A stretch of 64,000 bases of DNA from Brachybacterium timonense (GCF_900258505.1 NZ_LT984895.1:1789102-1853101), one strand, 5' to 3'; shown: positions 28,383-40,420, counted from the first letter of the stretch. Program-made: numbers and translations. The notes: a model not told the origin generated them from the letters alone.

Positions 28383-28480
28383 GAGAATCATCCGCAGCCG
28401 TCGCGCCGGATGCGTGATGCTCCCTAGCGATTCGGCCGAACCTCTTCACATCCACCCATATCCCACCCCACGGAGAGACC

Positions 28481-29356
28481 ATGACCCGGATCGGCTTCGG
28501 CATCGACATCGGCGGCAGCGGCATCAAGGGCGCGACCGTCGATCTGAAGAAGGGCTCGCTCGCCGCTGATCGCGTGCGCATCCCCACGCCCCAACCCTCC
28601 CTGCCTGAGGCCGTGGCCGACACTGTCGCCGAGGTGCTGAGCGCCTTCGATCTGGAGCCGGGCGTGCCCGTCGGCGTGACGTTCCCGGGCATCATCCAGC
28701 ACGGTGTTGTGCTCACGGCAGCCAACATGGACCCCTCGTGGGTGAATGTCGACGTGCAGGAGCTGTTCACGAAGCGCACTGGCCATGATGTGTTCGCGGT
28801 GAACGACGGCGACGCCGCAGGCGTGGCGGAAATGGCCTTCGGCGCCGGTAAGAAGACCCGCGGCACCGTCATGCTGACCACCCTGGGCACCGGTGTGGGC
28901 ACGGCGCTGTTCGTGGACGGGCACTTGGTGCCGAACACCGAGTTGGGGCATATCCCGCTCGTGGGGCATGACGACGCCGAGAAGTGGATGGCCGAGTCCA
29001 TCCGCGATCGCGAATCTCTGACCTGGGAGGAGTGGGCCGAGCGCCTGCAGGTCTACTACTCGACGCTTGAGTTCCTGTTCTCCCCCGACCTGTTCATCGT
29101 TGGCGGCGGCGTGTCGAAGAAGCATGAGAATTTCCTGCCGCTGTTGGATCTGCGCACCCCGATCGTGCCGGCCCGCACCCGTAATGAGGCAGGCATCATC
29201 GGCGCTGCCGTGCTCGCGAACGAAGCACGCGCCGGCCAGGAAGGCAAGAAGAAGCAGAAAGGCACGGCGAAAACGGGGAAGAAGAAATCCAAGGACGGAA
29301 CGAAGGGCGGTTCCAAGGCCGCAACCGCAAAGCCTCAGAAGTCCTCGAAGGGCTGA
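28481..29356 (+). CDS. ppgK: Polyphosphate glucokinase with lysine-rich tail
   Basis: Phosphorylates glucose using polyphosphate (and usually ATP); a ROK-fold enzyme typical of actinobacteria. In 291 residues it has the phosphate-binding loop [18 protein letters not shown], a sugar-binding aspartate in [11 protein letters not shown], the second phosphate motif [13 protein letters not shown] and the glutamate-containing NTELGHIPL. From about residue 255 the enzyme fold is over and a tail of about 37 residues made mainly of Lys, Gly, Ser and Thr follows. The tail might bind polyphosphate. The gene ends one to two bases from the 3' end of the convergent RNase P RNA gene. Confidence 0.93.
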   Translation: MTRIGFGIDIGGSGIKGATVDLKKGSLAADRVRIPTPQPSLPEAVADTVAEVLSAFDLEPGVPVGVTFPGIIQHGVVLTAANMDPSWVNVDVQELFTKRTGHDVFAVNDGDAAGVAEMAFGAGKKTRGTVMLTTLGTGVGTALFVDGHLVPNTELGHIPLVGHDDAEKWMAESIRDRESLTWEEWAERLQVYYSTLEFLFSPDLFIVGGGVSKKHENFLPLLDLRTPIVPARTRNEAGIIGAAVLANEARAGQEGKKKQKGTAKTGKKKSKDGTKGGSKAATAKPQKSSKG

Positions 29357-29357
29357 G

Positions 29358-29714
29358 GGACCAGTCGGCCTATAAGCCGGGTTCTGTAATCGGCAGTCAT
29401 CCATCTCGGATCGCCGTTGCCAACGACCTCCAGCGGTCCACCCGGGGACTCGGGCCGGCGCCCTCGATCATCCCCTGTCTGACCTTGCTCCCGGTGGGGT
29501 TTGCCCTGCCGGTCCCGTCACCGGGACCGCGGTGGTCTCTTACACCACCCTTTCACCCTGGCCGATGCGTGACGCACCGGTGGTCTGCTCTCTGTGGCAC
29601 TGTCCCGCGGATCGCTCCGGGTGGGTGTTACCCACCACCGTGCCGGATGGAGCCCGGACTTTCCTCGGTGCCGATCCATGGATCGACGCCGCGACTGCCC
29701 GGCCGACTGGTCCG
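29358..29714 (-). ncRNA. rnpB: RNase P RNA component, bacterial type A
   Basis: Catalytic RNA that matures tRNA 5' ends. The 3' part is recognised by the universally conserved CCCGGCTTATAGGCCGAC-type end (plus-strand complement GGCCTATAAGCCGGGTTCTG at 29368). The 5' and 3' ends pair as helix P1: GGACCAGTCGGCC at 29701-29713 with GGCCGACTGGTCC at 29358-29370. The conserved P4/J3-4 region (plus-strand GGATGGAGCCCGGACTTTCC near 29646) and the AGGGTG-type internal segments are present. The length of about 357 bases is normal. The ends are approximate by a few bases. No protein is encoded here. Confidence 0.93.
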
Positions 29715-29720
29715 CCCCGC

Positions 29721-29726
29721 ATCCTA
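29721..29726 (-). promoter_or_regulatory. Candidate -10 box of rnpB
   Basis: TAGGAT read on the minus strand, seven bases upstream of the predicted RNA 5' end at about 29714. The position fits precisely. It lies in the 62-base gap shared with the divergent yaaA gene. Confidence 0.55.
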
Positions 29727-29776
29727 GCCCGCACCGTTCCACTCACCGACACCGACCTGAGGAGACCTCGACCACC

Positions 29777-30550
29777 ATGCTGGTGCTGCTGCCGCCGTCG
29801 GAGACCAAGACCCGCCCCTCAACCGGCCCCTGCGTGGACCTCGACGCGCTGAGCCTTCCCACGCTGAACGATCATCGCGCGAGGATGCTCCGTGCCGTCG
29901 CACGCACTGCGACTTCGCCCCGGGCCATGGGGCTGCTGGGTGTGCCAGCCTCCGCGCCCGAACTGGTCGAGCGGATGCGGCTGCTCGAGGAGGAGCCGAC
30001 GGCGCCTGCGCTGTCTGTGTATTCCGGTGTGTTGTTCGATGCGATGGGTGTTCCAGAGCGGATCGGCTCCTCGCGTGTGCTGATCCAGAGCGCCTTGTTC
30101 GGGCTGGTTGATGCCTCGGACCGGATTCCGGCCTACCGCCTCTCGGCCGGGTCGACACTGTCGCGCCTTGGGGTGGCGGGGCGCTGGTGGGCGCCGCATC
30201 TGCGGGCCGTGGCCCGCGATCTGCTGCAGGAAACGGCCGACAGTCCTTCCCCCCTTGTGCTCGACTGCCGGTCCGGCGCCTACCGTTCGATGATGCCGCT
30301 GGCCGCGCCGGACGGGGTGAGCGTGCTGGAGGTCGGCGCCGTGCAGGAGCGTGAGGGCCGACGCACAGTCGTCTCCCATGATGCGAAGCGCTACCGCGGC
30401 TGGGCCGCCCGCGCTCTGCTGGATGCCGTCGATGCGCCGCGCACACCCGCCGATGCGGCCGACGTGCTCCGCGCCGGGTTCTCCCGCGGGCTGGATGTCG
30501 AGCTCGACGGGTCCACCCTCACGATCGTGGACCGTCCGGATCAGGAGTGA
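29777..30550 (+). CDS. yaaA: YaaA/UPF0246 family protein
   Basis: In E. coli YaaA lowers free iron during peroxide stress; the family fold binds DNA in vitro, but the exact activity is unsettled. The 257-residue product has the family start MLVLLPPSETKTRP, the ALSVYSGVLFDAMG region, SALFGLVDASDRIPAYRLS and the late VSHDAKRYRGWAARALL. Length is normal. GGAG lies 11-14 bases before the ATG at 29777; an in-frame extension upstream would run into rnpB and is not real. It converges on the nif3-like gene. Confidence 0.9.
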   Translation: MLVLLPPSETKTRPSTGPCVDLDALSLPTLNDHRARMLRAVARTATSPRAMGLLGVPASAPELVERMRLLEEEPTAPALSVYSGVLFDAMGVPERIGSSRVLIQSALFGLVDASDRIPAYRLSAGSTLSRLGVAGRWWAPHLRAVARDLLQETADSPSPLVLDCRSGAYRSMMPLAAPDGVSVLEVGAVQEREGRRTVVSHDAKRYRGWAARALLDAVDAPRTPADAADVLRAGFSRGLDVELDGSTLTIVDRPDQE

Positions 30551-30641
30551 TCGCTCCACAGGGCAAAGGGCAGCTGTCAGAGCTGAAAGCCGAGATCCGA
30601 AGCGTCGTTCCGGAGCAGCCATGCTCCCTGCACCGCCAGAA

Positions 30642-31483
30642 TCAGGACGGGGCGTGTCCCTGCCACGGGTCCGTCCGGACCGTGCTGATCTGCACCGAGA
30701 TCTCCGGCAGGCTCTCCCGCAGCAAGCGTTCAGCAAGCGGCAGCCAGAGCGCCTCGCTCGCCCAGTGCGCCACGTCGATCAGGGCGGGCACAGCGGACGC
30801 GTCCGCAACGGATTCCAGATGCTCGAGAGCCGGATGGTGCCGCAGGTCCGAGGTGATGTACACGTCAGCCTCCGTACCACTCACCGTCTCCAGCAGTGAG
30901 TCGCCCGCACCGGGGCAGACAGCGACCGTCCGCACAGGACGGTCTGCCTCGCCCGTATAGCGGATCCCCTGGATCGTGGCGGGCACCGCAGTGGCGATCC
31001 GCTCGGCAAGCTTTCCGACGGTGGTGGCCTCGGACAGCTCACCGACGACACCGAGCCCCAGGCTACGTGATCCAAAGTTTGCTTCAGCGCCGACGTCAGC
31101 GCTCTCCACGAGCGGCCGCGTCGTCTGAAGTTCCAGGAGCTCCTGCCAGGCACCGACGGTGCCGCGGCTGGAACGATCCACGTTCGTGTGACCGCACCAC
31201 AGGGCGCAACCGCCCTGCAGCAGGGTGGTCGCTACAGCGCCCTTTCCCGTGTCCGCTGGCAGGAAACTCACTCCGCGCAGCAGCAGCGGGTGGTGGGTGA
31301 TCAGCAGCTGAGCACCGGCGGCGAGAGCTTCCCGGGCGACAGCGACGGTGGGGTCGACAGCGAGCAGGATGGAGGTGACGTCGTGGTCGCGGTCACCGAG
31401 TACGAGCCCGGAGCGGTCCCAGCCCTCCGCCCAGTGCAGCGGGTAGGCGCCTTCGAGAACGTCGAGCACCTGGCTGAGCGTGG

Positions 31484-31487
<4 letters not shown>
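30642..31487 (-). CDS. Nif3-like dinuclear metal centre protein (YbgI/DUF34 family)
   Basis: A 281-residue member of the NIF3/YbgI family, which forms hexameric rings with two metal ions per subunit; the natural substrate is not settled. The metal ligands are visible: THHPLLLRG, the histidine/aspartate pair in CGHTNVDRSS, and the C-terminal histidine and glutamate in IDVAHWASEALW. The ATG at 31487 overlaps the sufU stop (ATGA), and AGGAG precedes it. This fusion of reading frames into one operon with sufS and sufU hints at a link to Fe-S or metal handling. Confidence 0.9.
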
Positions 31488-33543
<2,056 letters not shown>

Positions 33544-33765
33544 ATGCCCACCGTGATCCTCATCGTCTTCGCGATCGCGCTGGCAGTCTCACTGGTGGTG
33601 GGCGTCACTTCCCTCATCGCCCGCGAGCGTGACCGCGCGCGCCGCCCTGCCGCTGACCCCACACCGGCCGAGCGCGAGCGGAATCGCTCAGCAACCATGG
33701 TCTGGCTCATCGCCGCGATCAGTATTCCCGTGATCCTCGTCATGCTCTACGCAATCACCCGCTGA
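33544..33765 (+). CDS. Small two-span membrane protein
   Basis: A 73-residue protein with a first helix TVILIVFAIALAVSLVVGVT, a charged loop rich in Arg, Asp and Glu (RERDRARRPAADPTPAERER) and a second helix MVWLIAAISIPVILVMLYAI ending in TR. AGGAG lies seven to eight bases before the ATG at 33544. Longer versions starting at a GTG at 33457 are possible but lack a ribosome site. No family is recognised. It lies 222 bases before the giant Ig-repeat gene, too far to claim one operon. Confidence 0.6.
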   Translation: MPTVILIVFAIALAVSLVVGVTSLIARERDRARRPAADPTPAERERNRSATMVWLIAAISIPVILVMLYAITR

Positions 33766-33987
33766 CCTGCACGGCTAACCGTGGCGCCCCCGACAGCAGT
33801 CCACGAAGACCCTCACTGGGTGAACGCACGGTGACCCTCCGGTGCCGCATCGGTGACCTCGCCATCTCTGCATCTCAGCGCGGCCGTCAGCGGCGCTATT
33901 CTTCCCACGGCGCCGCTCAACGCGAGCCTCGCTGAGCCGCGGCACCATCAACACAGCGGCATGCGCGGGACCGAAGGAGAGCAGGGC

Positions 33988-36900
33988 GTGATCGGGCGCA
34001 CGAGACCGGGACGAATACGGCGCTCCACAGTGGCGGCGACGGCCGTGCTGTGCGTGCTCGCCCTCACCGTCACCGTGCTGGCCTTGCGCTTCCCGGGCAT
34101 TCGGTCCTCGGACGTCGATGTCAATGACGGCGGCGTCTGGATCGTGAACTCCAGCGATGGCGTGATGGGCCGCTTGAACGTCGAAGCCCGTGAACTCGAC
34201 GCCCGCATCGCAACCGTCGGCGATGACCTCGACATCGAACAATCCGGGTACACCCTCGTCGAGACCGGCGCGCGAGGCTTCTCCCCGATCAACACCTCCT
34301 CGATCACTCGTGCCCCGATGGCCGAGACACCGCCGGGCTCCACCGTGCACGTGGGCGCGGACCGCATCGTCGTCGCAGCCCCCGACGGTCGCGTCTGGGT
34401 ACTGACGCGAGACTCCGCCGCCTCCTTCGCGGCCGCGCAGACCGAACCCGTCTATAAAGGGGACGGTTCCCTGCCCACTGTCGCTGTTGCCGAAGACGGC
34501 ACCGCCTTTGTGCTGGACAAGGACAAGCTGATCACGATCCCGGCCGGCAACGGTGACCCCTCCGCCTCGGAGCCGAAGCAGATCGGCGGACTCACCACCG
34601 ACGAGGAGAAGCGTCAGCTGACCGTCGTCGGCAGCACGCCCGTCATTCTCGATGCTGAGAACAGACTGCTGCGGATCGGTGAGAAGGGACGCTCCGTGGA
34701 TCTCACCCCGCAGGGCGTGAACGATCTGAGCGCCGCTCGGCTCCAGCAGCCGTCGGACCACTCAGATCATGTCCTGCTGGCCCTACCTGGTTCGCTTGTC
34801 TCCCTCCCGCTCAGCGGAGGCAAGGCGACCATCACCGACGTCGGTGGTACGGGTGAGCCCGCCGAGCCGGTGCAGGCCCGCGACTGTGACTACGGCGTGT
34901 GGAACGGGTCGATGCGCTACCTCACACGCTGTGGTGACCAGGAGGCGCAGGCCGAGGCTGTGCCGAAGGCCTCCGGTGGGGCAGACCTTGTGCTGCGCCG
35001 CAACCGTGACCTGGTGGTGCTGAATGATCAGCAGACCGGTATGGCGTGGATGATCAGCCAGGACATGCAGCTGGTCGATGAATGGTCCATCACGCAGCCG
35101 ATCAAGACCGAGCAGGAGCAGGAGACGGAAGAGGAGACCGTCACCTCAACGATCGAGAACATCGCCCAGGAGCGGGACGAGGAGAACCGTCCGCCCGTTG
35201 CTAACGACGACGCGTTCGGGGTGCGCGCCGGGCAGAACGTCGTCCTGCCCGTGGTGCGCAACGACACGGATCCGGACGGGGATGTGCTGACCGTGGCGTT
35301 GAAGGGTGAGCAGCCTGCCCTCGGCACCGTCTCGACGATCCGCGGCGGCACGCAGCTGCAGATCACGATGGCGGAGGACGCCTCGGGCACAGGCACTTTC
35401 ACCTACGAAGTCGACGACGGCCGCGGCGGTAAGGACTCGGCGACGGTCACGCTGACCGTCCACGCACCCGACGCGAACAAACCCCCGCAGCCAGCTGACC
35501 AGTCGCTCACACAGGTCCAGGTGCGCTCGGGCAAGAGTGTGTCGCTCAATGTCCTCCCGTATTGGCAGGACCCCGAAGGCGATGCGTTCTATCTGGCCGA
35601 TGCCACGATGGAACCCGAGGACGTCGTCACGTTCCGCCCCGACGGACTCGTGACCATCGATGATGCTGGCCTCGCGACCGGCACCAAACAGGTTTCGCTC
35701 ACCTTCCGCGATGAGCAGGGTGCAACCGCCGAAGGCGTGCTCGAGGTGGAAGCCGTTGAGAGCTCCGACCTCGCCCCCATCACCACCGCGGACCACATCC
35801 AGGTCACCACCGGCTCCCGCGGCAGCATTCGTCCGCTCGCCAACGACATCAACCCAGCTGGCGGGGACCTCGAGCTGACGAATGTGAGCGGTGCGGACGG
35901 GCTCACGGTCGAGCCCGATCTGCTCACCGGCACCGTGACCGTCGCGGGTTCTGCGCCGGGTGCGTACTACCTGGAGTACACCGTCGGCGCGGGCGGCGCA
36001 TCGTCGCTGGGCCTGATCCGGGTGGATGTTGTCGACCCGAGTTCAGAGGGTCTCGAGCCCGTTGCCGTCGACGACCTCGGGCTCGTGACCACCGGTGGCT
36101 CCGTGCTCGTGGACCCGCTGGAGAACGATGTGGATCCCACCGGTGGCGTGCTTGTGGTCAACTCGGTTCAGGGCACCGAGGGCACAGGCCTGAAGGCCAC
36201 CGTGATCGGGCATCATCTGGTGCGCATCGAGGCGGAACCCGGCGCCCAGGTGAGCGAAGAACCGGTCCCTCTGACCTACGACGTGGCGAACGAGGCCGGG
36301 AGCACCACCGGTCGCATCCGCGTCATGGTCGCGGCGACAGACACCCAGTTCGCGAACCCTGTTCCCGCGCCCGATGATGCCGTCGTCCGCGCCGGGGACA
36401 TGGTGATGATGGATGTCCTCGCCAACGACCTCTCCCCCACGCATTCACCGCTGCGGGTCTCACGCCTGCTGGATACCTCGGGAGCCGACGCACTCGGTCA
36501 TGCTGAGGTCCACCGTGATCAGATCCGTTTCACCGCCGCACCCGGCGCCGCCGGGGAAGCGACCCTCACCTACGAAGTCATCGACGAGACTGGCCGCACC
36601 GCCTCGGCACGGGCAACCATCACGGTGACCGCTGAGGACGCTCCGAACACCCCGCCCCGCCCGGAGAACCTGGAGGCACGCACGGTCTCCGGGCAGTCCG
36701 TGCGCATTCCCCTGACCACCACGGGCGTCGATGCTGACGGTGACTCGGTGATGCTGATGGGCATCACGTCGCCCGCGCCCGCGCTCGGCGAAGTCACGTC
36801 GACCAGCGGCGGTTGGATCGAATACATCCCGCATGAGGGGGCTGTGGGCACCGACCGCTTCCGCTACCAGGTGATGGATCGGTACGGGGCGGTGGGCACC

Positions 36901-39894
36901 GCCGAAGTGCTCGTCGGCATCGCCCGCCCCTCTTCGCTCAATCAGCCGCCCTTCGCGATCGACGACACGGTTGACGTGCGTCCGGACCGTGTCGTGCAGG
37001 TGCCGGTGCTCGACAACGACACCGATCCGGAGGGGTCCGATCTCGCCATCGTGCACGACCAGGTCGAGCCGACCACGGATATCGAGGTTCTGCCGCCCCG
37101 CTCGGACCGTTCTGACCCGTTCGTCACGGTCCAGACACCGTCGGAGCCGGGCACCCACACCGTGCTGTATTCCGCGTCCGACGGGCAGCTGTCGAGTCCG
37201 GCCCTCGTGACCTTCCGTGTCGACCCGAACGCACCGCAGCGCGCGCCCATCGCCTACGACGATTTCGTGTCCGCGTCCGACGTCCTCACTCAGGATGCGA
37301 CGAGCATCGCCGTCGACGTCCTCGCCAACGATCGGGATCCGGACGGCACCACAGAGGAACTCACGGTCGCCTTGGACGACCCGGATTCGGGCACCACGCT
37401 TGACGGCAGCGTCGTCCATGTCACTCCCCGCGAGGAGCAGCAGCGGATCCGCTACACCATCACTGATCAGGACGACCTGTCGAGCTCGGGCTACATCTGG
37501 GTGCCGGGAACCTCGAAGCAGGCCCCCGTGTGGGTCGGCGGTGAGCTCGAGGTGCGCGAGGGATCCTCCGTGTCGGTGGATCTCTCCTCTCCGAAGAACG
37601 TCACGGTGCGACCGGGCGGCTCACCTGCACGGATCACGGACCCGAATCTGGTGGATGCCGCCCATGACGACGGCTCCGGTCTGGTCGTGGATGAGTCCAC
37701 CCTCGAGTACCGCCCCCAGGAAGGGTTCACCGGCGAGGATTCGATCACGGTCGAGGTGGCCGACGGGGCTGTGGGTGACGACACTGCCGCCACGGGGACG
37801 CTCTCGATCCCGGTCACGGTGCTGCCCGCAGAGGGCAATTCGCCGCCGGAGTTTCGCGGAGCTGTGCTCGATGTCGAGCTCGGTGGCCCGACCGCAACCC
37901 TCGACCTCACCACGTCCGCAGAAGATGCTGACGGCGACACCCTCTCCTTCGCGGAGGGCAGTCTGCCACCGATGCCGGACGGTGTGAACGTCGAGGTGCA
38001 GGGCGATCAGTTGCGCGCGACCGCGACGCCCCAGGCATCCAAGGGCGAGATCATCCAGGTGCCGGTGACGGTCTCTGACGGCGACAACGACCCTGTCGAG
38101 GCAACCTTCCAAGTGGTCGTCGGCGGCAGCAAGCGGCCTCTGGCGGCACCGGTGCGGGATACGGCCGAGGTCCATGCCGGCTCCGAGATCCGGCTGAACG
38201 TCTTGGAGAACGACTCGAATCCCTTCCCGGAGAAGCCCCTCACACTCGAGGGTGCCGAGCTGGTAGCAGGCAAGGGCACGGTCAGCACCGCCGGCGACCA
38301 GGTGGTGATCACGCCCGATCCGGAGTTCGCTGGCGTGCTCACTGCGTCGTACACCGTGTTGGACGCCACCGGTGATCCGGAGCGTCGCCGTTCCGGTGAG
38401 GTACGTCTGACGGTGCTGGGCAAGCCCGAAGCCCCCTCCGCGCCCCGGATCGGTCAGGTGGGCGATGGAACGGTCGAACTGCTCATCACGCCGGGCGCCG
38501 ACAACGGCTCGCCGATCACGGGCTACACGGTCACGTCTGTATCCGGGCCGCCGGTCACGGCCGAGTGTGAGTCGACGTCCTGCACGATCGACGGACTTGT
38601 CAACGGCACCGAGTACACCTTCCAGGTCGTGGCGCACAACGCCGTGGGCGACTCCCCTGCCTCGGCGGCATCAGCACCGGCGCGTCCGGACGTGCGCCCG
38701 GAGGCTCCGGCGCCGCCGAGCGTTGAGCGGGGCGACGGTGAGCTTCAGGTGTCCTGGTCCGCCCCGAAGAATCGCGGCTCAGCCCTGCAGACCTACACGC
38801 TGCAGATGCAGAATGCTGACACCGGAGCGCTCGAGACCAAGAAAGTGCCCGCCGCGACGACCTCGCTGACGTGGTCCGGGCTGAAGAACGGTGTCTCCTA
38901 CCGCTTCCGGGTGCAGGCGGCGAACCTGGCCGAGGAGCCTTCTGATTTCTCGGGCTGGTCATCGAATGAACATCCTGCCGGCCCACCGAAACCTCCGAGC
39001 AAGGCTCCCTCTGTCAAGCGCGTGAATGATCCGCTGGGCGGCGGTATCGAGGTGAGCTGGCCGGAGCACACCGAGGCGCAGACGAATGGCGAGCCGATCA
39101 CGGCATACGTCGTGCATGCTTCTGACGGCAGCACGCACCGAGTTGACGGCAAGAAGACCTCGCTCACCCTGCGCGGTCTGGATCAGGACACGGAGTATTC
39201 CTTCCACATCGTCGCCCAGAACTCGGTCGGTTCGAGCTCACCGGGTCCGGCGTCGAAGAAGCTCGTGCCCTTCGCCGTGCCCACAGCGCCCGGAAAGGTG
39301 ACGGCGCAGGCGCCACCGGGTACGGATCCCAAGGTCGGCCCCAATGGCTCAGCACATGTGACCTGGACGGAGGCCGATGGCCGCGGCACGCCCATCACCG
39401 AGTACGTCATCACCTGGGACGGCGGTTCGAAGACGGTCGACGCGAAAACTCGTTCGGCCACGATCACCGGACTGAAGAATGGCACGTCCTACACATTCAC
39501 CGTGCAGGCACGCAACGGGCACACGGGCGGCGAAGGCCCCGTGGCACGCTCGAATTCGTGGACCCCCTTCACGGCACCAGCCAAGCCCAAAGCGATGCCT
39601 CGCCCGTACACCTGTCCGAAGGACGGTCCGAGCTGCTCGATCACCTATGACGTGGAAGTGGTGAACGACGGTGGAAAGCCCATCGAGAAGGTGGAGTATC
39701 GAATCACCGCCGAAGATGGTTGGAGCGGCGGCTGGGGCGAGTTGGACGTCTCGTCTGGACGTGGCGCATTCACCATCAAGGAATGGCCAATGGGACAGAC
39801 GATCACCGTTGATGTCCGCCTCACGAATTCGGAAGGCCTCTCAACGACCTGGTACAAGAAGGTTCGCCTGGACCCTGGAGCAAGTGGTCCCTGA
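33988..39894 (+). CDS. Giant membrane-anchored protein with Ig-like and fibronectin III repeats
   Basis: A 1968-residue surface protein. A basic N-terminus (RTRPGRIRRS) precedes one membrane helix (about 12-33), which acts as signal anchor. Residues about 37-370 are a beta-rich, propeller-like domain with repeated short D-G-x-V/L strands (VAAPDGRVWVLTRDS, LVVLNDQQTGMAWMIS). An acidic linker (about 374-395) follows. Then about eleven Ig/cadherin-like repeats of about 95 residues run to about 1478; several carry the motif P-x-A-x-DD...V-x-NDTDPDGD. Four FN3 repeats (about 1479-1870), each with a NGTEYTFQVVAHNAVG-type strand, and a final cysteine-containing domain (YTCPKDGPSCSITYDVEV) complete it. 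There is no LPXTG signal. GTG 33988 has AAGGAG upstream. The MoxR/DUF58/transglutaminase genes that often follow such proteins are absent here. Confidence 0.85.
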   Translation: MIGRTRPGRIRRSTVAATAVLCVLALTVTVLALRFPGIRSSDVDVNDGGVWIVNSSDGVMGRLNVEARELDARIATVGDDLDIEQSGYTLVETGARGFSPINTSSITRAPMAETPPGSTVHVGADRIVVAAPDGRVWVLTRDSAASFAAAQTEPVYKGDGSLPTVAVAEDGTAFVLDKDKLITIPAGNGDPSASEPKQIGGLTTDEEKRQLTVVGSTPVILDAENRLLRIGEKGRSVDLTPQGVNDLSAARLQQPSDHSDHVLLALPGSLVSLPLSGGKATITDVGGTGEPAEPVQARDCDYGVWNGSMRYLTRCGDQEAQAEAVPKASGGADLVLRRNRDLVVLNDQQTGMAWMISQDMQLVDEWSITQPIKTEQEQETEEETVTSTIENIAQERDEENRPPVANDDAFGVRAGQNVVLPVVRNDTDPDGDVLTVALKGEQPALGTVSTIRGGTQLQITMAEDASGTGTFTYEVDDGRGGKDSATVTLTVHAPDANKPPQPADQSLTQVQVRSGKSVSLNVLPYWQDPEGDAFYLADATMEPEDVVTFRPDGLVTIDDAGLATGTKQVSLTFRDEQGATAEGVLEVEAVESSDLAPITTADHIQVTTGSRGSIRPLANDINPAGGDLELTNVSGADGLTVEPDLLTGTVTVAGSAPGAYYLEYTVGAGGASSLGLIRVDVVDPSSEGLEPVAVDDLGLVTTGGSVLVDPLENDVDPTGGVLVVNSVQGTEGTGLKATVIGHHLVRIEAEPGAQVSEEPVPLTYDVANEAGSTTGRIRVMVAATDTQFANPVPAPDDAVVRAGDMVMMDVLANDLSPTHSPLRVSRLLDTSGADALGHAEVHRDQIRFTAAPGAAGEATLTYEVIDETGRTASARATITVTAEDAPNTPPRPENLEARTVSGQSVRIPLTTTGVDADGDSVMLMGITSPAPALGEVTSTSGGWIEYIPHEGAVGTDRFRYQVMDRYGAVGTAEVLVGIARPSSLNQPPFAIDDTVDVRPDRVVQVPVLDNDTDPEGSDLAIVHDQVEPTTDIEVLPPRSDRSDPFVTVQTPSEPGTHTVLYSASDGQLSSPALVTFRVDPNAPQRAPIAYDDFVSASDVLTQDATSIAVDVLANDRDPDGTTEELTVALDDPDSGTTLDGSVVHVTPREEQQRIRYTITDQDDLSSSGYIWVPGTSKQAPVWVGGELEVREGSSVSVDLSSPKNVTVRPGGSPARITDPNLVDAAHDDGSGLVVDESTLEYRPQEGFTGEDSITVEVADGAVGDDTAATGTLSIPVTVLPAEGNSPPEFRGAVLDVELGGPTATLDLTTSAEDADGDTLSFAEGSLPPMPDGVNVEVQGDQLRATATPQASKGEIIQVPVTVSDGDNDPVEATFQVVVGGSKRPLAAPVRDTAEVHAGSEIRLNVLENDSNPFPEKPLTLEGAELVAGKGTVSTAGDQVVITPDPEFAGVLTASYTVLDATGDPERRRSGEVRLTVLGKPEAPSAPRIGQVGDGTVELLITPGADNGSPITGYTVTSVSGPPVTAECESTSCTIDGLVNGTEYTFQVVAHNAVGDSPASAASAPARPDVRPEAPAPPSVERGDGELQVSWSAPKNRGSALQTYTLQMQNADTGALETKKVPAATTSLTWSGLKNGVSYRFRVQAANLAEEPSDFSGWSSNEHPAGPPKPPSKAPSVKRVNDPLGGGIEVSWPEHTEAQTNGEPITAYVVHASDGSTHRVDGKKTSLTLRGLDQDTEYSFHIVAQNSVGSSSPGPASKKLVPFAVPTAPGKVTAQAPPGTDPKVGPNGSAHVTWTEADGRGTPITEYVITWDGGSKTVDAKTRSATITGLKNGTSYTFTVQARNGHTGGEGPVARSNSWTPFTAPAKPKAMPRPYTCPKDGPSCSITYDVEVVNDGGKPIEKVEYRITAEDGWSGGWGELDVSSGRGAFTIKEWPMGQTITVDVRLTNSEGLSTTWYKKVRLDPGASGP

Positions 39895-39920
39895 GGCAGA
39901 CGCCGCGGGAGACCATGAGT

Positions 39921-39993
39921 GGGTCGTGAGGGGCTCGAACCCCCGACCTTCTGGGTGTAAACCAGACGCTCTGACCAGCTGAGCTAACGACCC
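39921..39993 (-). tRNA. tRNA-Val (anticodon UAC)
   Basis: A full cloverleaf on the minus strand: acceptor GGGTCGT pairing with ACGACCC, D-arm TAGCTCAGCTGGTCAGAGC, anticodon stem TCTGG/CCAGA with loop TTTACAC (anticodon TAC), and T-arm GGGGGTTCGAGCCCC. CCA is not encoded. It lies 27 bases past the Ig-repeat gene, which runs the other way. Confidence 0.95.
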
Positions 39994-40000
39994 GGGAACG

Positions 40001-40420
40001 TCACCCGTTGCGGGAGGCGAGACGGGTTCCCGTCCAGTCTTTCGCGAGCGAGTGACTGCCCATAACGCGAAGGCCCGCGGTATTGGCGGCCTCCTGCACA
40101 TCGGCGGGCAGCACATGACCATCTCGGCCTGGCTTCGGGGCGAGCACCCAGATCGGGCCACCCGGCTCGAGCGTGGCAATGGCATCGACCAGGGCATCGG
40201 TGAGGTCACCGTCGCCCTCGCGCCACCACATCAGCACGGCGTCGACGATCGTCTGAGCGTCCTCATCCTCGAACTCTTCGTCGAGCAGGTCCTCCACCGC
40301 GTCGCGGAACTCCATGTCCACGTCGTCGTCGTACCCGAGCTCCTGCACGATCTGTCCGCTGGTGATCCCGAGCTCCTGAAGAAGGGCGCTGGCGCGGCTG
40401 GCGTCGGCCGAGGGTGACAA
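40001..40420 (-). CDS. DUF3052 family protein
   Basis: A 139-residue protein of a family restricted to actinobacteria, often next to aceE (as Rv2239c beside Rv2241 in M. tuberculosis). The N-terminal half is very acidic (QELGYDDDVDMEFRDAVEDL, then DEEFEDEDAQ), the middle has AVLMWWREGDGDLTDALVDA, and the C-terminal half has the conserved GPIWVLAPKPGRDGHV and SHSLAKDWTGTRLA. The start appears to be a TTG at 40420, with AGGAG about eight bases upstream. It lies seven bases from the tRNA-Val gene and is divergent from aceE. Its function is unknown. Confidence 0.88.
   Translation of the reverse strand: MSPSADASRASALLQELGITSGQIVQELGYDDDVDMEFRDAVEDLLDEEFEDEDAQTIVDAVLMWWREGDGDLTDALVDAIATLEPGGPIWVLAPKPGRDGHVLPADVQEAANTAGLRVMGSHSLAKDWTGTRLASRNG

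Noticed and set aside
29485-29752. Small open frames on both strands in 29485-29752
   Set aside because: The region is RNase P RNA, recognised by its conserved ends and P1 pairing.
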